Source: Symbiodinium natans (taxonomy: Eukaryota > Sar > Dinophyceae > Suessiales > Symbiodiniaceae). From it: a DNA stretch of 64,000 nt. Positions 54,161-63,663 of this stretch are shown here, one piece after another. Position 1 is the first letter of the stretch. Each line of letters opens with the position of its first letter. The position numbers were made by a program, and so were the translations under genes. Below the pieces are notes generated by a model. That model worked only from the letters and a program-made list of their open reading frames with translations. It did no database searches and was not told where the DNA came from. The stretch is taken from positions 1-64,000 of the forward strand of contig CAJNDS010002802.1 in assembly GCA_905221605.1 (NCBI GenBank), written 5' to 3'.

Positions 54161-54906
54161 GAAGACGATCGCCTCAGCCCGGACCCTAAACTGGACCCCG
54201 AACTCCACTATGCCGATTCAGGAAAGAGCTTCGGCAAGCAAAAGGCTGAACCCTTTGAGGCGACAATGGGCTTTCAAGCTTGGGCTTTGTAGGATTTCCG
54301 GCTTTGGTTAGGGCGGCTGTGGGGATTGTGAGAGCTCAAAGGGCTTGGGCGGAAGGATTCAGGATTTTGCTTGGACTACCACACCCTAAACCCGCAATCC
54401 TCAACACTCAACGCCTCATCCACACAAAACCCTCCAAAGTCTAGGCAGGCCAAGGTCAGGGCCTGGCAAGGAGGTAGGAGAACACGCTTGACCTCTTTTG
54501 GGGTTTCGTTGGGTGTTTAGGGTGACTGAGGTCATCCCAAAAGGCAGCCCTTCTCCAGAACGCACTTTCCGAACACTGGGCTTCTCAACAGACCGAAGCT
54601 GGGTCCAGGACCCTACAAGGGAATCACTCACCTCTAGAAAAAGGACATAGGGGCCCACTCTGGGTCCCAGAAGAATATAGGGGCCTTAATGATTAGAATA
54701 GGGTTTGGGGACTATTTTTGTTTAACTATCAAGGGACCCTACGGGAATACTGTTAGTGATTCTTCCGACCCCTATAACAACCCTAAACCCTCTAAACTCT
54801 AAACCCTGAACCCTAAACCCTAAACCCTAAACCCTGAACCCTAAACCCTAAACCCTAAACCCTGAACCCCAAACCTAACTAGTAATTCTTGCCCCAACCC
54901 CACAGC
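54161..54906. other. Upstream region of the array
   Basis: No gene recognised. The left part is ordinary mixed sequence, followed by a CCCTAAA/CCCTGAA array at 54777-54872. Promoter elements for the tubulin cluster may lie here, but I see no motif I can name. Confidence 0.5.
54777..54872. repeat. Telomere-like array (CCCTAAA/CCCTGAA)
   Basis: About twelve units in the CCCTAAA orientation with CCCTGAA variants. A second array of opposite orientation with GGGTTTGA and GGGATTTA variants follows at 55030-55127. Confidence 0.93.
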
Positions 54907-54975
54907 TGTGCAAAGAGGCGGCTCGACGCGCAGCTTCCGCAGCGAGGACTTGACCTTCTCCTCGAAGCAGCCAGC
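54907..54975 (-). other. Candidate exon, unknown gene
   Basis: 69 nt between a GGCCGGAG| acceptor and a GC donor, phase 0 at both ends, reading AGCFEEKVKSSLRKLRVEPP then LCT. GC-rich and codon-like between telomere-like arrays. Probably an exon of a minus-strand gene upstream of the tubulin array. No family recognised. Confidence 0.5.
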
Positions 54976-55968
54976 CTCCGGCCGCGGAAGAAGCGGACCC
55001 AAGGGGGGGGGGGGAGGGAGCTGAGGGGGGGTTAGGGGTTTAGGGTTTAGGGGTTTGAGGGTTTGAGGGTTTGAGGGGTTTAGGGATTTAGGGATTTAGG
55101 GATTTAGGGATTTAGGGTTTAGGGTTGCTCGAGGAGGTTTGAAGGTTACAGTTGCATATACATCCATCGAAATCATATTCTTCCAAGCTCATTGTCGCTG
55201 GGATGTATATGTGGCTTGATCATCATGTAGGTACAATACATAATACAGTATGTCTATCAATGTATGCCACCACCCCCCCCCCCCCCCCCCCGAAAAAAGA
55301 TCATCAACGCTTCGGGCCCTCGGGTTCCTTTGAACTTAAACCCTATCAACCCCAACCCCGAAGCCGCGTGAGCAGATGCACTCGAAGCACACATACCATA
55401 GGCCAACTCCACACCAGCCCCCAAGCTCTCTCAAGTAAGGTCACTACTTGCAAGTTTGTATAAGTTTGTATTTTGACCGTTTGTGATCATGATTATTGTG
55501 CAGGGGTTCTTGCGACGTCCAGCACCCCCCTGTATAAATCCAGCGTGTAGGATCAGTGCGGGTTGGAGCTTCGAGCTTCAGGCTCCACATACCACGTGAA
55601 GCCACAAACCCTCTGGACCTACCCCCCCAAACACTCAGCCTTCATAGCACACACCAAGCACCCATAGCACACGCCACTTAAGAAGGCCTAAGGGCACCTT
55701 CTTGGGTATTACAGGCTCTTGGGCGCGTAGGGTTCAGGGTTTAGGGTTTAGGGCTTGGGGTGGAGGTTTGGGGCTGAATTCCTTTCTGTTCGGAAGGGTT
55801 CCCTAAAGTCTGAAGCCTGAACCCAAATCATAACAACAATTATGCAATTATAAATAGCTGCGACTTGTCATGATGGTTTAGGGTTTAGGGTTTAGGGTTC
55901 AGGGTGCAGAATACTACCATCATCATCATCATCATCATCATCACCACAACCATAAACCCAGATTGAGC
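54976..55968. other. Repeat-rich gap
   Basis: Contains a poly-G tract (about 55003-55013), TTTAGGG variants (55030-55127), a poly-C tract (55267-55292), scattered telomere-like motifs and a CAT microsatellite (55917-55948). No gene seen. Probably intronic if the flanking candidate exons are real. Confidence 0.6.
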
Positions 55969-56010
55969 CCGCGCCAGCTTGTCGAGTATGGTCAGGCGGA
56001 GCTCCTGAAC
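55969..56010 (-). other. Candidate exon, unknown gene
   Basis: 42 nt between a CTATCAG| acceptor and a GC donor, phase 0 at both ends, reading VQELRLTILDKLAR. Same splice style as the tubulin exons. Confidence 0.45.
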
Positions 56011-56190
56011 CTGATAGAGCGGCGGATTTAGGGTTTAGGGCTTAGGGTTGAGGATTGGTGGGCTGATGCTTTTGGAATGCTGGGCTCAGCGTTTTTGGCG
56101 TAGGGTTTAGGGCTGCTGGGTTTCTTCATGGCGAGAACCTCCAAGAAACAAGAAGGGTGTGCAGGGGTTTAGGGTTTAAGGTTTAGCTTG

Positions 56191-56273
56191 GGATGTTCCC
56201 CCTTCTACTAACAGTCCGTGATAGGCCCTATTGTAATCCCTATTCAGGACTGTTAGTATAAGGGGGAACATCC
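56191..56273. mobile_element. Palindromic MITE-like element, copy A
   Basis: Inverted arms of 27 bp (56191-56217 and 56247-56273) match at 26 positions and begin GGATGTTCCCCCTT. The roughly 29-bp centre contains CCCTATT twice. Related copies lie at 63394-63490 and 63597-63663. No coding capacity. A foldback or MITE-type element is the best description. Confidence 0.7.
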
Positions 56274-56545
56274 AGCCCCAAATCTACTTTTGTCGCTTAC
56301 CAGCGGCGGGTGGGCCCCAAACCCCGAACCATTCTACCAGGAGAAACTGACACACGCCGACCCCTCTCCTGGCAGTGACCCTGGGAGACAAAGCCCAAAA
56401 GCCCACACCCCCTCCCCCTCCGCCCCCCCCTCCCCCCGCATCCCCCGCGACAACCCCCCTCCTCCTTTCCCCCTGACAGAAAAAAGGCCTGAACTATTGC
56501 TCTTGCCCCCCCCCCACCACCCCGGCAAAAACAAAAAGTGTACAA

Positions 56546-56642
56546 TTATAAATATGAATATGAATATAAATATCCATATAAATGTAAATATCTATATATA
56601 TATATATATGCGTATGTACGTATGTATATATATATATATAAT
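56546..56642. repeat. AT-rich microsatellite
   Basis: Irregular AATATGAATATAAATAT followed by two TA runs (about 56590-56608 and 56625-56640). A low-complexity island in otherwise GC-rich DNA. Confidence 0.9.
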
Positions 56643-56702
56643 CTGTATAAACATAAAGGTTTCTTGTTGGGTTAGGTTCCTTAGTAAGGGTTTAGGGTCC
56701 AG

Positions 56703-56753
56703 GTCGCTGCCTCATCAGCTGCAGTCGAGATGTTCTTTGCCTCGCACGGTCAG
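56703..56753 (+). other. Candidate plus-strand exon, weak
   Basis: 51 nt between a GTCCAG| acceptor and a GC donor, reading VAASSAAVEMFFASHGQ. It would be the only plus-strand exon in this flank, so it is weaker than the minus-strand candidates. Confidence 0.25.
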
Positions 56754-56999
56754 GCGAGCCAGTGTGTCGGGTGTGTGCCGAGCCCTAGACCCTAAAACCC
56801 AAACCGCCTCAGTCCCGCAGAAGCCCAAAGGAAAACTAACCCTAAATCCACCTTCTACCCAGCCTAAACCTGCATAAGCTCTGGGCTTAGGCGTTTACAG
56901 TTTGGAGGTTAGGGCTTCGGATTTCCTGAACCCCAAATCTTCAGCTGAAGCCATGCTGGAGGGTTTTGGTTTCGGATCGAAGGTGTCTTGAAATAAGGA

Positions 57000-57747
57000 C
57001 TCTACCAGTACTGCTTTGCGGGTAGAACGTGGAACCCGAATTCCCCAAACAGTGCGTGCACTTTGGTGTTACGTTGGAGGGGCAAAGGGAAGGACAGCAT
57101 TTCGAGGTGCCGGAGCCGCGCCCGCACACCCACCAGGGCCCCGAATTCGATGACCTTCTCGGTGTTTTTTGTGGGCCCGACATGCTCTTGCCGTTTCCAA
57201 ACGTGCCGAACGATGACCGTCTCGGTGCTTCCGCGAGCCCAGCCTAGGCGCCGTGCGAAATTTCAGGGCGCGCACACGTCAGCAGAGGTGTCCCAAACAT
57301 CAGGAACAGCATGGTTTTGGCCTCGCAGCTGATGCCAACCAATCGCTCTCTCGCCCCCAAAGGTCCCGTGCACATTCCGTACTCGAAGTCCTGCTCCCGC
57401 CTGGGCTCCGTGCACTTTTTGAGGCTTGCCCCGTTCTGTGTCGCGAGAGCGTGGCAGGGGGGCGCTTCCATGCATCGCGGGCCATTGTGGGCTCTTGGTT
57501 GGGTTGGCCTCAACAATATCGTGGTCCCATGCGTAGACTCCTGGCAGAGGGCAAAGTCTCGTCGCGTTTTGGCCCTTGAAGTGCTCTTAGAAGCGGTCTT
57601 TGCTCTCATGCTCGTCACATTAAGAAGAAGATGCAAGGCATGGGACAACAACGGATGGTGGGCCCTACGCCGAAACCCAGAGACGTTCACTAAAGCAAAA
57701 AACATCAAACTCGGTGCTGAAACTAGAAGCTCACCGTAAGGTTTCAA
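57000..57747 (-). other. GC-rich island with coding-like stretches
   Basis: Repeat-free island with open minus-strand frames: one open from 57268 to about 57000 without ATG (EKVIEFGALVGVRARLRHLE within it) and another from 57747 to 57244 (GPLGARERLVGISCEAKTML). Exon limits could not be fixed and several frames are open, so the evidence is weak. No family recognised. Confidence 0.3.
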
Positions 57748-57860
57748 GTTCGTGCTAGGGACACATAACCGCTAAACCCTGAAAGCCGAGAGAAGGACTT
57801 CAGGGTTTAGCGTTTAGGGTTTAGGCGGTTTAGGCATGTTTAGGACAAAGAGAAACTTGC

Positions 57861-57893
57861 CTCGGAGAAGCCGTCGAGGAAGATGCACAGCTC
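57861..57893 (-). other. Candidate 33-nt exon, unknown gene
   Basis: Reads ELCIFLDGFSE between a TCCTCAG| acceptor and a GAG|GC donor, phase 0 at both ends. Closely matches the boundary pattern of the tubulin exons. Confidence 0.5.
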
Positions 57894-58034
57894 CTGAGGA
57901 TGCCAATGTGAGGGAGCGGATCCGCAGGGTCTGTAGGGTCGATGGGATTCAGAGGGTCTATGCGGTTCATAGGGCTTGCAGGGTCTGAGAACCCTAAATC
58001 CCCTTCAGCCCTTCGCCCGTAAACCCCGGGTTTC

Positions 58035-58109
58035 CATGCGCCTGGAGCGTCTCCAGCAGCCTCGACGCCTCCTTGGCCTCTTGCAGGGGGTCGTCCAGGT
58101 CATTCCAGC
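58035..58109 (-). other. Candidate exon, unknown gene
   Basis: 75 nt starting after TTCAGAG|, reading WNDLDDPLQEAKEASRLLET then LQAH, with a GA donor available. The intron upstream of it contains CCCTAAACCC motifs. Likely the next exon after the 58190-58287 island. Confidence 0.5.
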
Positions 58110-58189
58110 CTCTGAATTTTTCGGGTTTCGGGTTTAGGGTCTTGGGTCTAGAATTTAGGTGTGGTAAAGCCGTTTCGGAAGACTTTTGG

Positions 58190-58287
58190 GCACAGTTGCG
58201 CCCCAGACCAGCAATTTGACCCTCGCTGGGACATCGGAACAAGAAGTGCAGCCTGAGGCCCGTGCACTTGCTCAAGGCTGCTACGAC
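58190..58287 (-). other. Candidate exon, unknown gene
   Basis: Starts after GGTGCCAG| and reads VVAALSKCTGLRLHFLFRCP, continuing SEGQIAGLGRN. The donor is not fixed. Protein-like and stop-free. No family recognised. Confidence 0.4.
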
Positions 58288-58840
58288 CTGGCACCGTGGA
58301 GCTGCTTTCGGCATGTCGGTTGGCTTCCGGGGCTGGAGGGTGCCGATGCAAAGCGTGCCGGCGCAAGCCGGGAGTTGGGAGGGGTTCACCCTCCTGCAAA
58401 GCGCATGCCATCACCATCCCAAAGTCAGGAAGCCCATCCTCAAGTCTCCTTCTGTGCTTTTCGGGTTGAAGGTTCAAGGTGACGCGTCATGCGCGGGTAG
58501 CTCCCTGATCCCCCGAGCAGGGGCCGGCCTGACGGAGGCCTGGCTGCATCACGGCAAGGCCTGACGATGAGATGTGGGGTGGCCCAAGGACCCACAGCAA
58601 ATTGCAGTGCTTCCCAAACCGTCAAACTCACGCACTCCGTCCTTAGGGGTCCTAGACAGCCTTCGAATCTGGATGTCAGAACTTGCAGAGCTTTCATGCT
58701 CAGAACCCCAAGAAGCCTACGACTAGCCAGGGCTCAGAACTGTAGGGACCTCAAACCCTCCTAGGAGAGCTCCAAGTGCCCCTTAGAGGAGGGGCAGAGG
58801 ATTTAGGGTTTAGGGTTTAGGGCTTACAGTGAACTGATGC

Positions 58841-58924
58841 CCAAACCGCGCAATGAACCACCTTTCGCTGGGCTGCCCCGGCAGTACGCGCGGCGCGCCG
58901 CCTCCGTCGCGAGGCAGTTCGCAC
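58841..58924 (-). other. Candidate exon, unknown gene
   Basis: 84 nt from a CGCTCAG| acceptor to a GC donor, entering in phase 2 and leaving in phase 2. Reads CELPRDGGGAPRVLPGQPSE then RWFIARFG. TTTAGGG repeats begin just beyond the donor. Confidence 0.5.
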
Positions 58925-59576
58925 CTGAGCGCTGCAGAGGTGGAGGGCTCTTAACCAACAAACGCAAAAAACACGCGATAAGCCCTATAAAACCATGAAC
59001 AAGCCCGAGCAAACCTACAAGCCCCATAAGCGACACAAACCCTAGCCCCTATGCCCCATAAGCTGTGAACCCTGAACTCCTGACATGGACTGCTGGTGGT
59101 CCCTCAAACCTTTAAGGTTCAGGGTTTTGGGGCTTGAGGGCTTAGTAACTTAGGCTCCGAAACCCTCAAGACCATTTCAACAACTCAAAACCCGAACTCC
59201 AGCTGAAACGGCCGCCAACACCTGAACTAAGCTCAATACGCTCAATTACAAAACGGAACCTTGGGGATTCGAGGTTTAGGGCGTAGGGTGGGGGGAAGGG
59301 GGCTCAATTCGGGAGGTTTAGGCGTTCAGGGTTTCAGGACAAAGGGCTCAGGCTGTTTAAAGATGAAATTTGTGCGTTTCAGAGGCCTCTGGGCCTGGGG
59401 ACAACGCCTTAAACGTTCCAAGCTATGAGAGCCTGAAACCCTAAACCCTAAATCCTCAACCCTTAATCCCATGAACTACAACTCTTAATCCCTTAAACAA
59501 TAAACCTCAACTCCTCATCCCCTAAAGCACCCTAAACCCTAAACCCTAAACCCTAAACCCCTACACTTCAGAGCGC

Positions 59577-59634
59577 CCCCGCGTTCGGCTGCCCGCTCGA
59601 AGAGGTCGCCCAGCAGGGTGGCCAGGACGAAGAC
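59577..59634 (-). other. Candidate exon, unknown gene
   Basis: 58 nt from a GGATTCAG| acceptor to a GC donor, reading VFVLATLLGDLFERAAERG. Hydrophobic then amphipathic. It is flanked on both sides by telomere-like arrays (59528-59563 and 59704-59790). Confidence 0.5.
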
Positions 59635-59703
59635 CTGAATCCAAGTGGGAGGGTTTCATGGAGGTTTAGAGGTTCAGGCGTTCAAGGGGTTCAGGCGTTT
59701 TTG

Positions 59704-59790
59704 TTTAGGGTTTAGGGTTTAGGGTTTCGGGTTTAGTTTAGGGTTTAGGGTTTAGGGTTTAGGGTCAGGGTTTAGGGTTTAGGGTTTATA
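59704..59790. repeat. Telomere-like array (TTTAGGG)
   Basis: About eleven TTTAGGG units with a few slips (GGGTCAGGG, TTTCGGG). Confidence 0.93.
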
Positions 59791-60009
59791 TAGGGTTTTA
59801 AGGTGGGATCTCTACAGAGCAGTTACCACGAAGCACTTTTCTGGCTGGCAAGACTGTGGGCCCAAGGCCTGTCGGGTAATGCGGAGTGAGAAACAAAACC
59901 TGCCTATATTAGGGGTAGTGCGTTTGGGCTTTGAAAGATAAGGAGTGAGTTACAGGAGGTGTGACCTCGGCTGTACACTTTACACACCATACTGGGTAAA
60001 GAGTCACAA

Positions 60010-60225
60010 GGGTTTAGGGTTTTGGGTTTAGGGTTTAGGGTTTGGGGTTTGGGGTTTGGGGTTTGGGGTTTGGGGTTGGGGGTTGGGGTTTGGGGTTTGG
60101 GGTTTGGGGTTTGGGGTTTGGGGTTTGGGGTTTGGGGTTTGGGGTTTGGGGTTTGGGGTTTGGGGTTTGGGGTTTGGGGTTTGGGGTCTGGGGTCTGGGG
60201 TTTGGGGTTTGGGGTTTGGTTTCTG
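60010..60225. repeat. TTTGGGG array
   Basis: Starts as TTTAGGG and changes into about 25 nearly uniform TTTGGGG heptamers, with two GTCTGGG variants near the right end. It produces artificial VWGLGFG and PQTPNPK open frames on the two strands. A homogenised mutant telomere-like repeat. Confidence 0.95.
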
Positions 60226-60819
60226 GAAGGGTGTTGGGCTGCTTTGGGCTTGAAGGGGGCCATACAGGCACTCCTGCAATTTGCGGACAAGACAGGCCAA
60301 GTGTCCAGGACCCTTCTTGGGGGTTCTTTTGTTGGACTGTCAGGGTTCCAATATTAGGGGGGTGAAGGGGACGAAGCCCGAAAACCCGAAGCGCCCCAAA
60401 CCCAGCTAAACCCTAAACCCTAAGCCCCAAACCCTAAGCCCTGAACCCTAAACCCTAAACACACCTAACCCCTGAGAGCCTCTGCTTGCTCTCCGCGGCC
60501 CAAGGCCACGCCTGCGTGCAGATGGACAAGCCCTGAAATCTCGGCTTGGGGCATAAGGGTTTAAGGCTTAGGGTCCGGAATTTACGCTTGAGGCTGCCCG
60601 CCTTCTGCCTGCTCCGCCCGTGCTTGGCGCGATGGCCTGGGGAAGACCCCAAATCCCACCTTGAACCCCACCCTAAATCCTGAACCCTGAGCCCTGAGCC
60701 TTAAGCCCCAAACAGAGGAGTTCGGACTTGGTGGGCATATCAGCGGTGCTTCTTTGCTTAACCACACACAAGAGATTCTTTGCCAATCCAGGAAACAATT
60801 TGCTTTACATTTTGCTGTG

Positions 60820-61430
60820 TAAGCAAAAAGCCTTTTAATTTTCTTATCATTATTCATGTATGTCTTTTGCGTTTTGCTGAACTGCCCGTCACTCTCTTAT
60901 CATTTTTTGACATTTTGCCGGGGCTGCCCGACGGGGGGCTCCCGGGCTTCCCATGCTTTCGTAAAAAAATTTGGCCGGTCAGCGGAGCCCGACAGCCTGA
61001 ATCCTTAAACGGCCCAGGCCAAGCCCTACAGCATCTGCCTGCGGCTGCTGGAGCTCGGCAGGAGTGATGCCCAGCGGCATCTCTCTGTGCCAGGAGCCTC
61101 TCCAGTACTGGATCAGGAAGTCCGCCTTGCGTGGATTGTCCAGATTTTCGTCTTGGGCCCAGATTTGTCTTGGACTTCACACACACACACACCAAAAAAA
61201 CCTTTTCTCGGGAGCGCCAAAACGCGAAGCCTTGAATCTCTGTTAAGCATTTTTGTTTTTGTCAATGTTTTATCTTTTTTCATGCTTAGCCGGGAGCTGC
61301 CCGAGGGCCCCGGGAGCTCTCCGGAGGCTCGGTAGGCCCGGGAACGCCACAACGCGAAGCCTTTCAATTTGTTTATCTTGTTTAAACATTTTTTGAATTT
61401 CACCGGGAGCTGCCCGAGGGTCTCCCAAAC
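60820..61430. repeat. Three diverged direct repeats
   Basis: Three loosely similar blocks (about 60820-60950, 61205-61310 and 61335-61430) share GCGAAGCCTT-like starts, T-rich centres with TTTATC, and ends like GGGAGCTGCCCGAGGG. The candidate exon 61039-61168 lies between the first two. Confidence 0.6.
61039..61168 (-). other. Strong candidate exon, unknown gene
   Basis: 130 nt from a GTCCAAG| acceptor to a CAG|GC donor. The frame reads QIWAQDENLDNPRKADFLIQ, then YWRGSWHREMPLGITPAELQ and QPQ, without a stop. The composition is very protein-like (W, Y, F and P in plausible places), and this is the most convincing exon of the right flank. No family recognised. Confidence 0.55.
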
Positions 61431-61454
61431 GATATCAAACTGATAAAGATAAAA

Positions 61455-61603
61455 AAACGATAACGCGCCAGGCCAGAAGCGGCAACGGCAGCAGGGTCAA
61501 TGGGCGGGCCAAGCGCAGGATTCTTGAAAACGTCACGCAAATGTCGAACTGGCATGGCAGGGCAGAAGGGCTGGTTTAGAAGCGTAAACAGATTGCGCGG
61601 CAA
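61455..61603 (-). other. Candidate exon, unknown gene
   Basis: Minus-strand open stretch reading LPRNLFTLLNQPFCPAMPVR then HLRDVFKNPALGPPIDPAAV. Protein-like. Boundaries not fixed; after about 61455 the frame enters AT-rich repeat DNA. Confidence 0.45.
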
Positions 61604-62568
61604 ACCCAGCAGGAGGCCACGCCCGGAGGGCCCAGGAAGCCTTATACTGGTTCGGGAGCAGCAACGTCAGTAAACCCGCGGTCCGTAGCCCACGTCTCAA
61701 CACCACAGGACAGCCACTACGCAACCTGGATCTTAGAGGCAGAGGCCAAGTCAGCAGAAGAGCCCCGCCCCAAGACAGGACTTACCACCAGGGCGGCAGG
61801 CAGTCAGCTCACCAACAGCAGAGGAGGCAGCTTGCAAGTACTCGGGCGGGGTAGTCTCTTCTCCACGCCTGATCTGAACTTGAAGGGAGGCAGACGGCCG
61901 TCAGGCGTGCGCAGGAACACTGGGAGGCAGAAACGCACAGTGAACGGGAGGCGTAGGACCACAAACGGCGGGTTGCAAAGTAGGACGCCTGCGACAACCG
62001 GAGGTGGCAGACAACAACCCGAAAAGACACCGACTCGCAGGGCCCTGACACGACAGGGGGGTTGCAGCCTACCGAGTCTAGACACTCAAGAAGCGTAGGA
62101 GGGAGCATGAGGCTGCGGCGGGCAAACAACCGGGAAAGGCCACAAGAGAAAACAAGGCTGCTTGCTACACGCGGCTCGTTTGTTGGTCTTTGCCACGTGC
62201 TCAATCTTCATGAGCTTTAGCGGGTATCCTGTGGATGGCTTGACTCGTCGCGTCGCGACGTTCTGCGCCGCCCGAAACATGGCTCCGCGTGAGACGTTCT
62301 GACTGCTGCGCTTTGTATGCGGCTGCTACTCGCGGCTTGTGTGTTGGTTTTTACCACGCGGTCAATTCTCATGAGCATTTGTGGTGCTCGCGAAGAATTT
62401 TGCGGAAACAAGGAGCCCAAGAACTGGCCAGAGCATTCGGCTAGGTTCGGAATTCTCAGAAAGAAAGAGGAACCCAAACAGCAACATTTTTGAGGGGCTG
62501 CTTCGTCTCGCGCTCACCTGCACCCTTGATGATGCGCGAGACCGGTCTGTAGGCTTGCAGCAACTTGC
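61604..62568. other. Gap without a recognised gene
   Basis: GC-rich mixed sequence. A diverged direct repeat of about 50 bp occurs at 62170-62222 and 62334-62386 (shared TCATGAGC and TTGTTGGT-like words). Open frames here look like chance. Confidence 0.5.
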
Positions 62569-62703
62569 CTTTCTCAGAGCCACCCTGCCTGACTTCACCC
62601 ATTGCACTGGGTCATCTGGCTGGACCACGCCAGGAAGAATTGGGTGCACAAATGCTGTGCCTTCCGCTTCACCCACTACATTTGGCAGCTTGGCTCTGCC
62701 CTT
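62569..62703 (-). other. Candidate exon, unknown gene
   Basis: Open minus-strand stretch reading GRAKLPNVVGEAEGTAFVHP, then ILPGVVQPDDPVQWVKSGRV. Protein-like and free of repeats. Boundaries approximate. It lies just 3' of the 62742-63077 open frame, likely in the same gene. Confidence 0.4.
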
Positions 62704-62741
62704 CACCAGCCCACGTGAAGGAAATTTCTGATTCCATGGCC

Positions 62742-63077
62742 TCACCAAACAAGGAATTCCTGTAGAGGGTACTTGCAACCAAATTGACCCAAATACACTT
62801 GGACGATGCCAAGTGCCAAGGGGACCTCAACACCCGAGTCGTAGAGAAGCTGGCACAACTTGGCCTTGAATTCTTGAATCTCGCAGTTCTCGGGCAGCTC
62901 CAAGAACATGGCCAGGGGATGGTGGAAAAGCTGCAGGAACCCTGGCCTCTCGCTAAAGAGCTTCAGGGGTGGAGTGTGGGTTGAAACCCAGAAAGAGGAT
63001 ATTGAGGCTAGAGCCTCCAAGGTTGCTGGGAGCAGGAACATATCAATGTCATACTTCCCAGCCTCTTCAAGAAGCAT
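62742..63077 (-). CDS. Candidate exon or short ORF, unknown protein
   Basis: A 111-codon open frame beginning MLLEEAGKYDIDMFLLPATL and ending in TGA. An AG preceded by a poly-C pyrimidine tract lies directly before the ATG, so this may be an internal exon rather than a start. Rich in L, F and E, with no repeat content (LFHHPLAMFLELPENCEIQE near the middle). A GT donor just before the stop (TTTG|GTGAGG) is an alternative end. No family recognised. Confidence 0.45.
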   Translation of the reverse strand: MLLEEAGKYDIDMFLLPATLEALASISSFWVSTHTPPLKLFSERPGFLQLFHHPLAMFLELPENCEIQEFKAKLCQLLYDSGVEVPLALGIVQVYLGQFGCKYPLQEFLVW

Positions 63078-63393
63078 CTGGTTTGGGGGGGGGGGGGGGA
63101 AAGGAGGGAAAGGGCGATCCGATTTAGGAGTTTAGGGGTTCATGGTAACGGCTACCAAAGAACTGCTTAGTACATTAGGGCTTTCCCTCACAACCCTAAA
63201 CCCTAAACCCGAAACCCTAAACCAGCCCCCCCAAACCGAGCACCCTAAACCAGGTCTCTGGGGCTTCAAGTAGGGGTTTTACACAAGCCCCTCCCCCAGC
63301 TGTTCTTCGGGTTTCGTGTTTAGGGATTAGGGTTTAGGGTTTAGGGCTTTGGCAACCCTAGGGTGCGGGCATGTTCCGGAAGACTCCTCTACT

Positions 63394-63490
63394 GGGATGT
63401 TTCCCTTACACTAACAGCCCTTCATAAGGATTATAATAGGGGGTACTATAGTCCCTATTAAGGACTGCTCGTAGAAGGGGCTACAAGATC
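63394..63490. mobile_element. Palindromic MITE-like element, copy B (diverged)
   Basis: Left arm starts GGGATGTTTCCCTTACACTA. The right arm (AGGACTGCTCGTAGAAGGGG) is a weaker inverse match. The centre shares TATAGTCCCTATT-like words with copy A. Confidence 0.5.
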
Positions 63491-63596
63491 TGCATCGAGG
63501 CCTCGTCCTGGAACGTCCTTCTCTCCGCTTGCACCAAAAAAGACCCGCAATCCCAAGCTCCCGCAACAGCCCCCTTCCACCCCTAAACCCTAAACT

Positions 63597-63663
63597 TGGG
63601 ATGTTCCCCCTTATACCAGTCATAATTTCGACTAAAGACTGCTAGTATAAGGGGTAACATCCC
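63597..63663. mobile_element. Palindromic MITE-like element, copy C
   Basis: Inverted arms (about 63597-63621 and 63637-63663) start TTGGGATGTTCCCCCTTAT and end ATAAGGGGTAACATCCCAA, with a centre of about 15 bp. Same family as copies A and B. Confidence 0.7.

Noticed and set aside
60022-60365. Long VWGLGFG and PQTPNPK open frames
   Set aside because: They are translations of the TTTGGGG array in several frames on both strands, not genes.
54907-63077. Naming the right-flank exons as a specific gene family
   Set aside because: Fragments are short and I recognise no diagnostic motif; any name would be invented.
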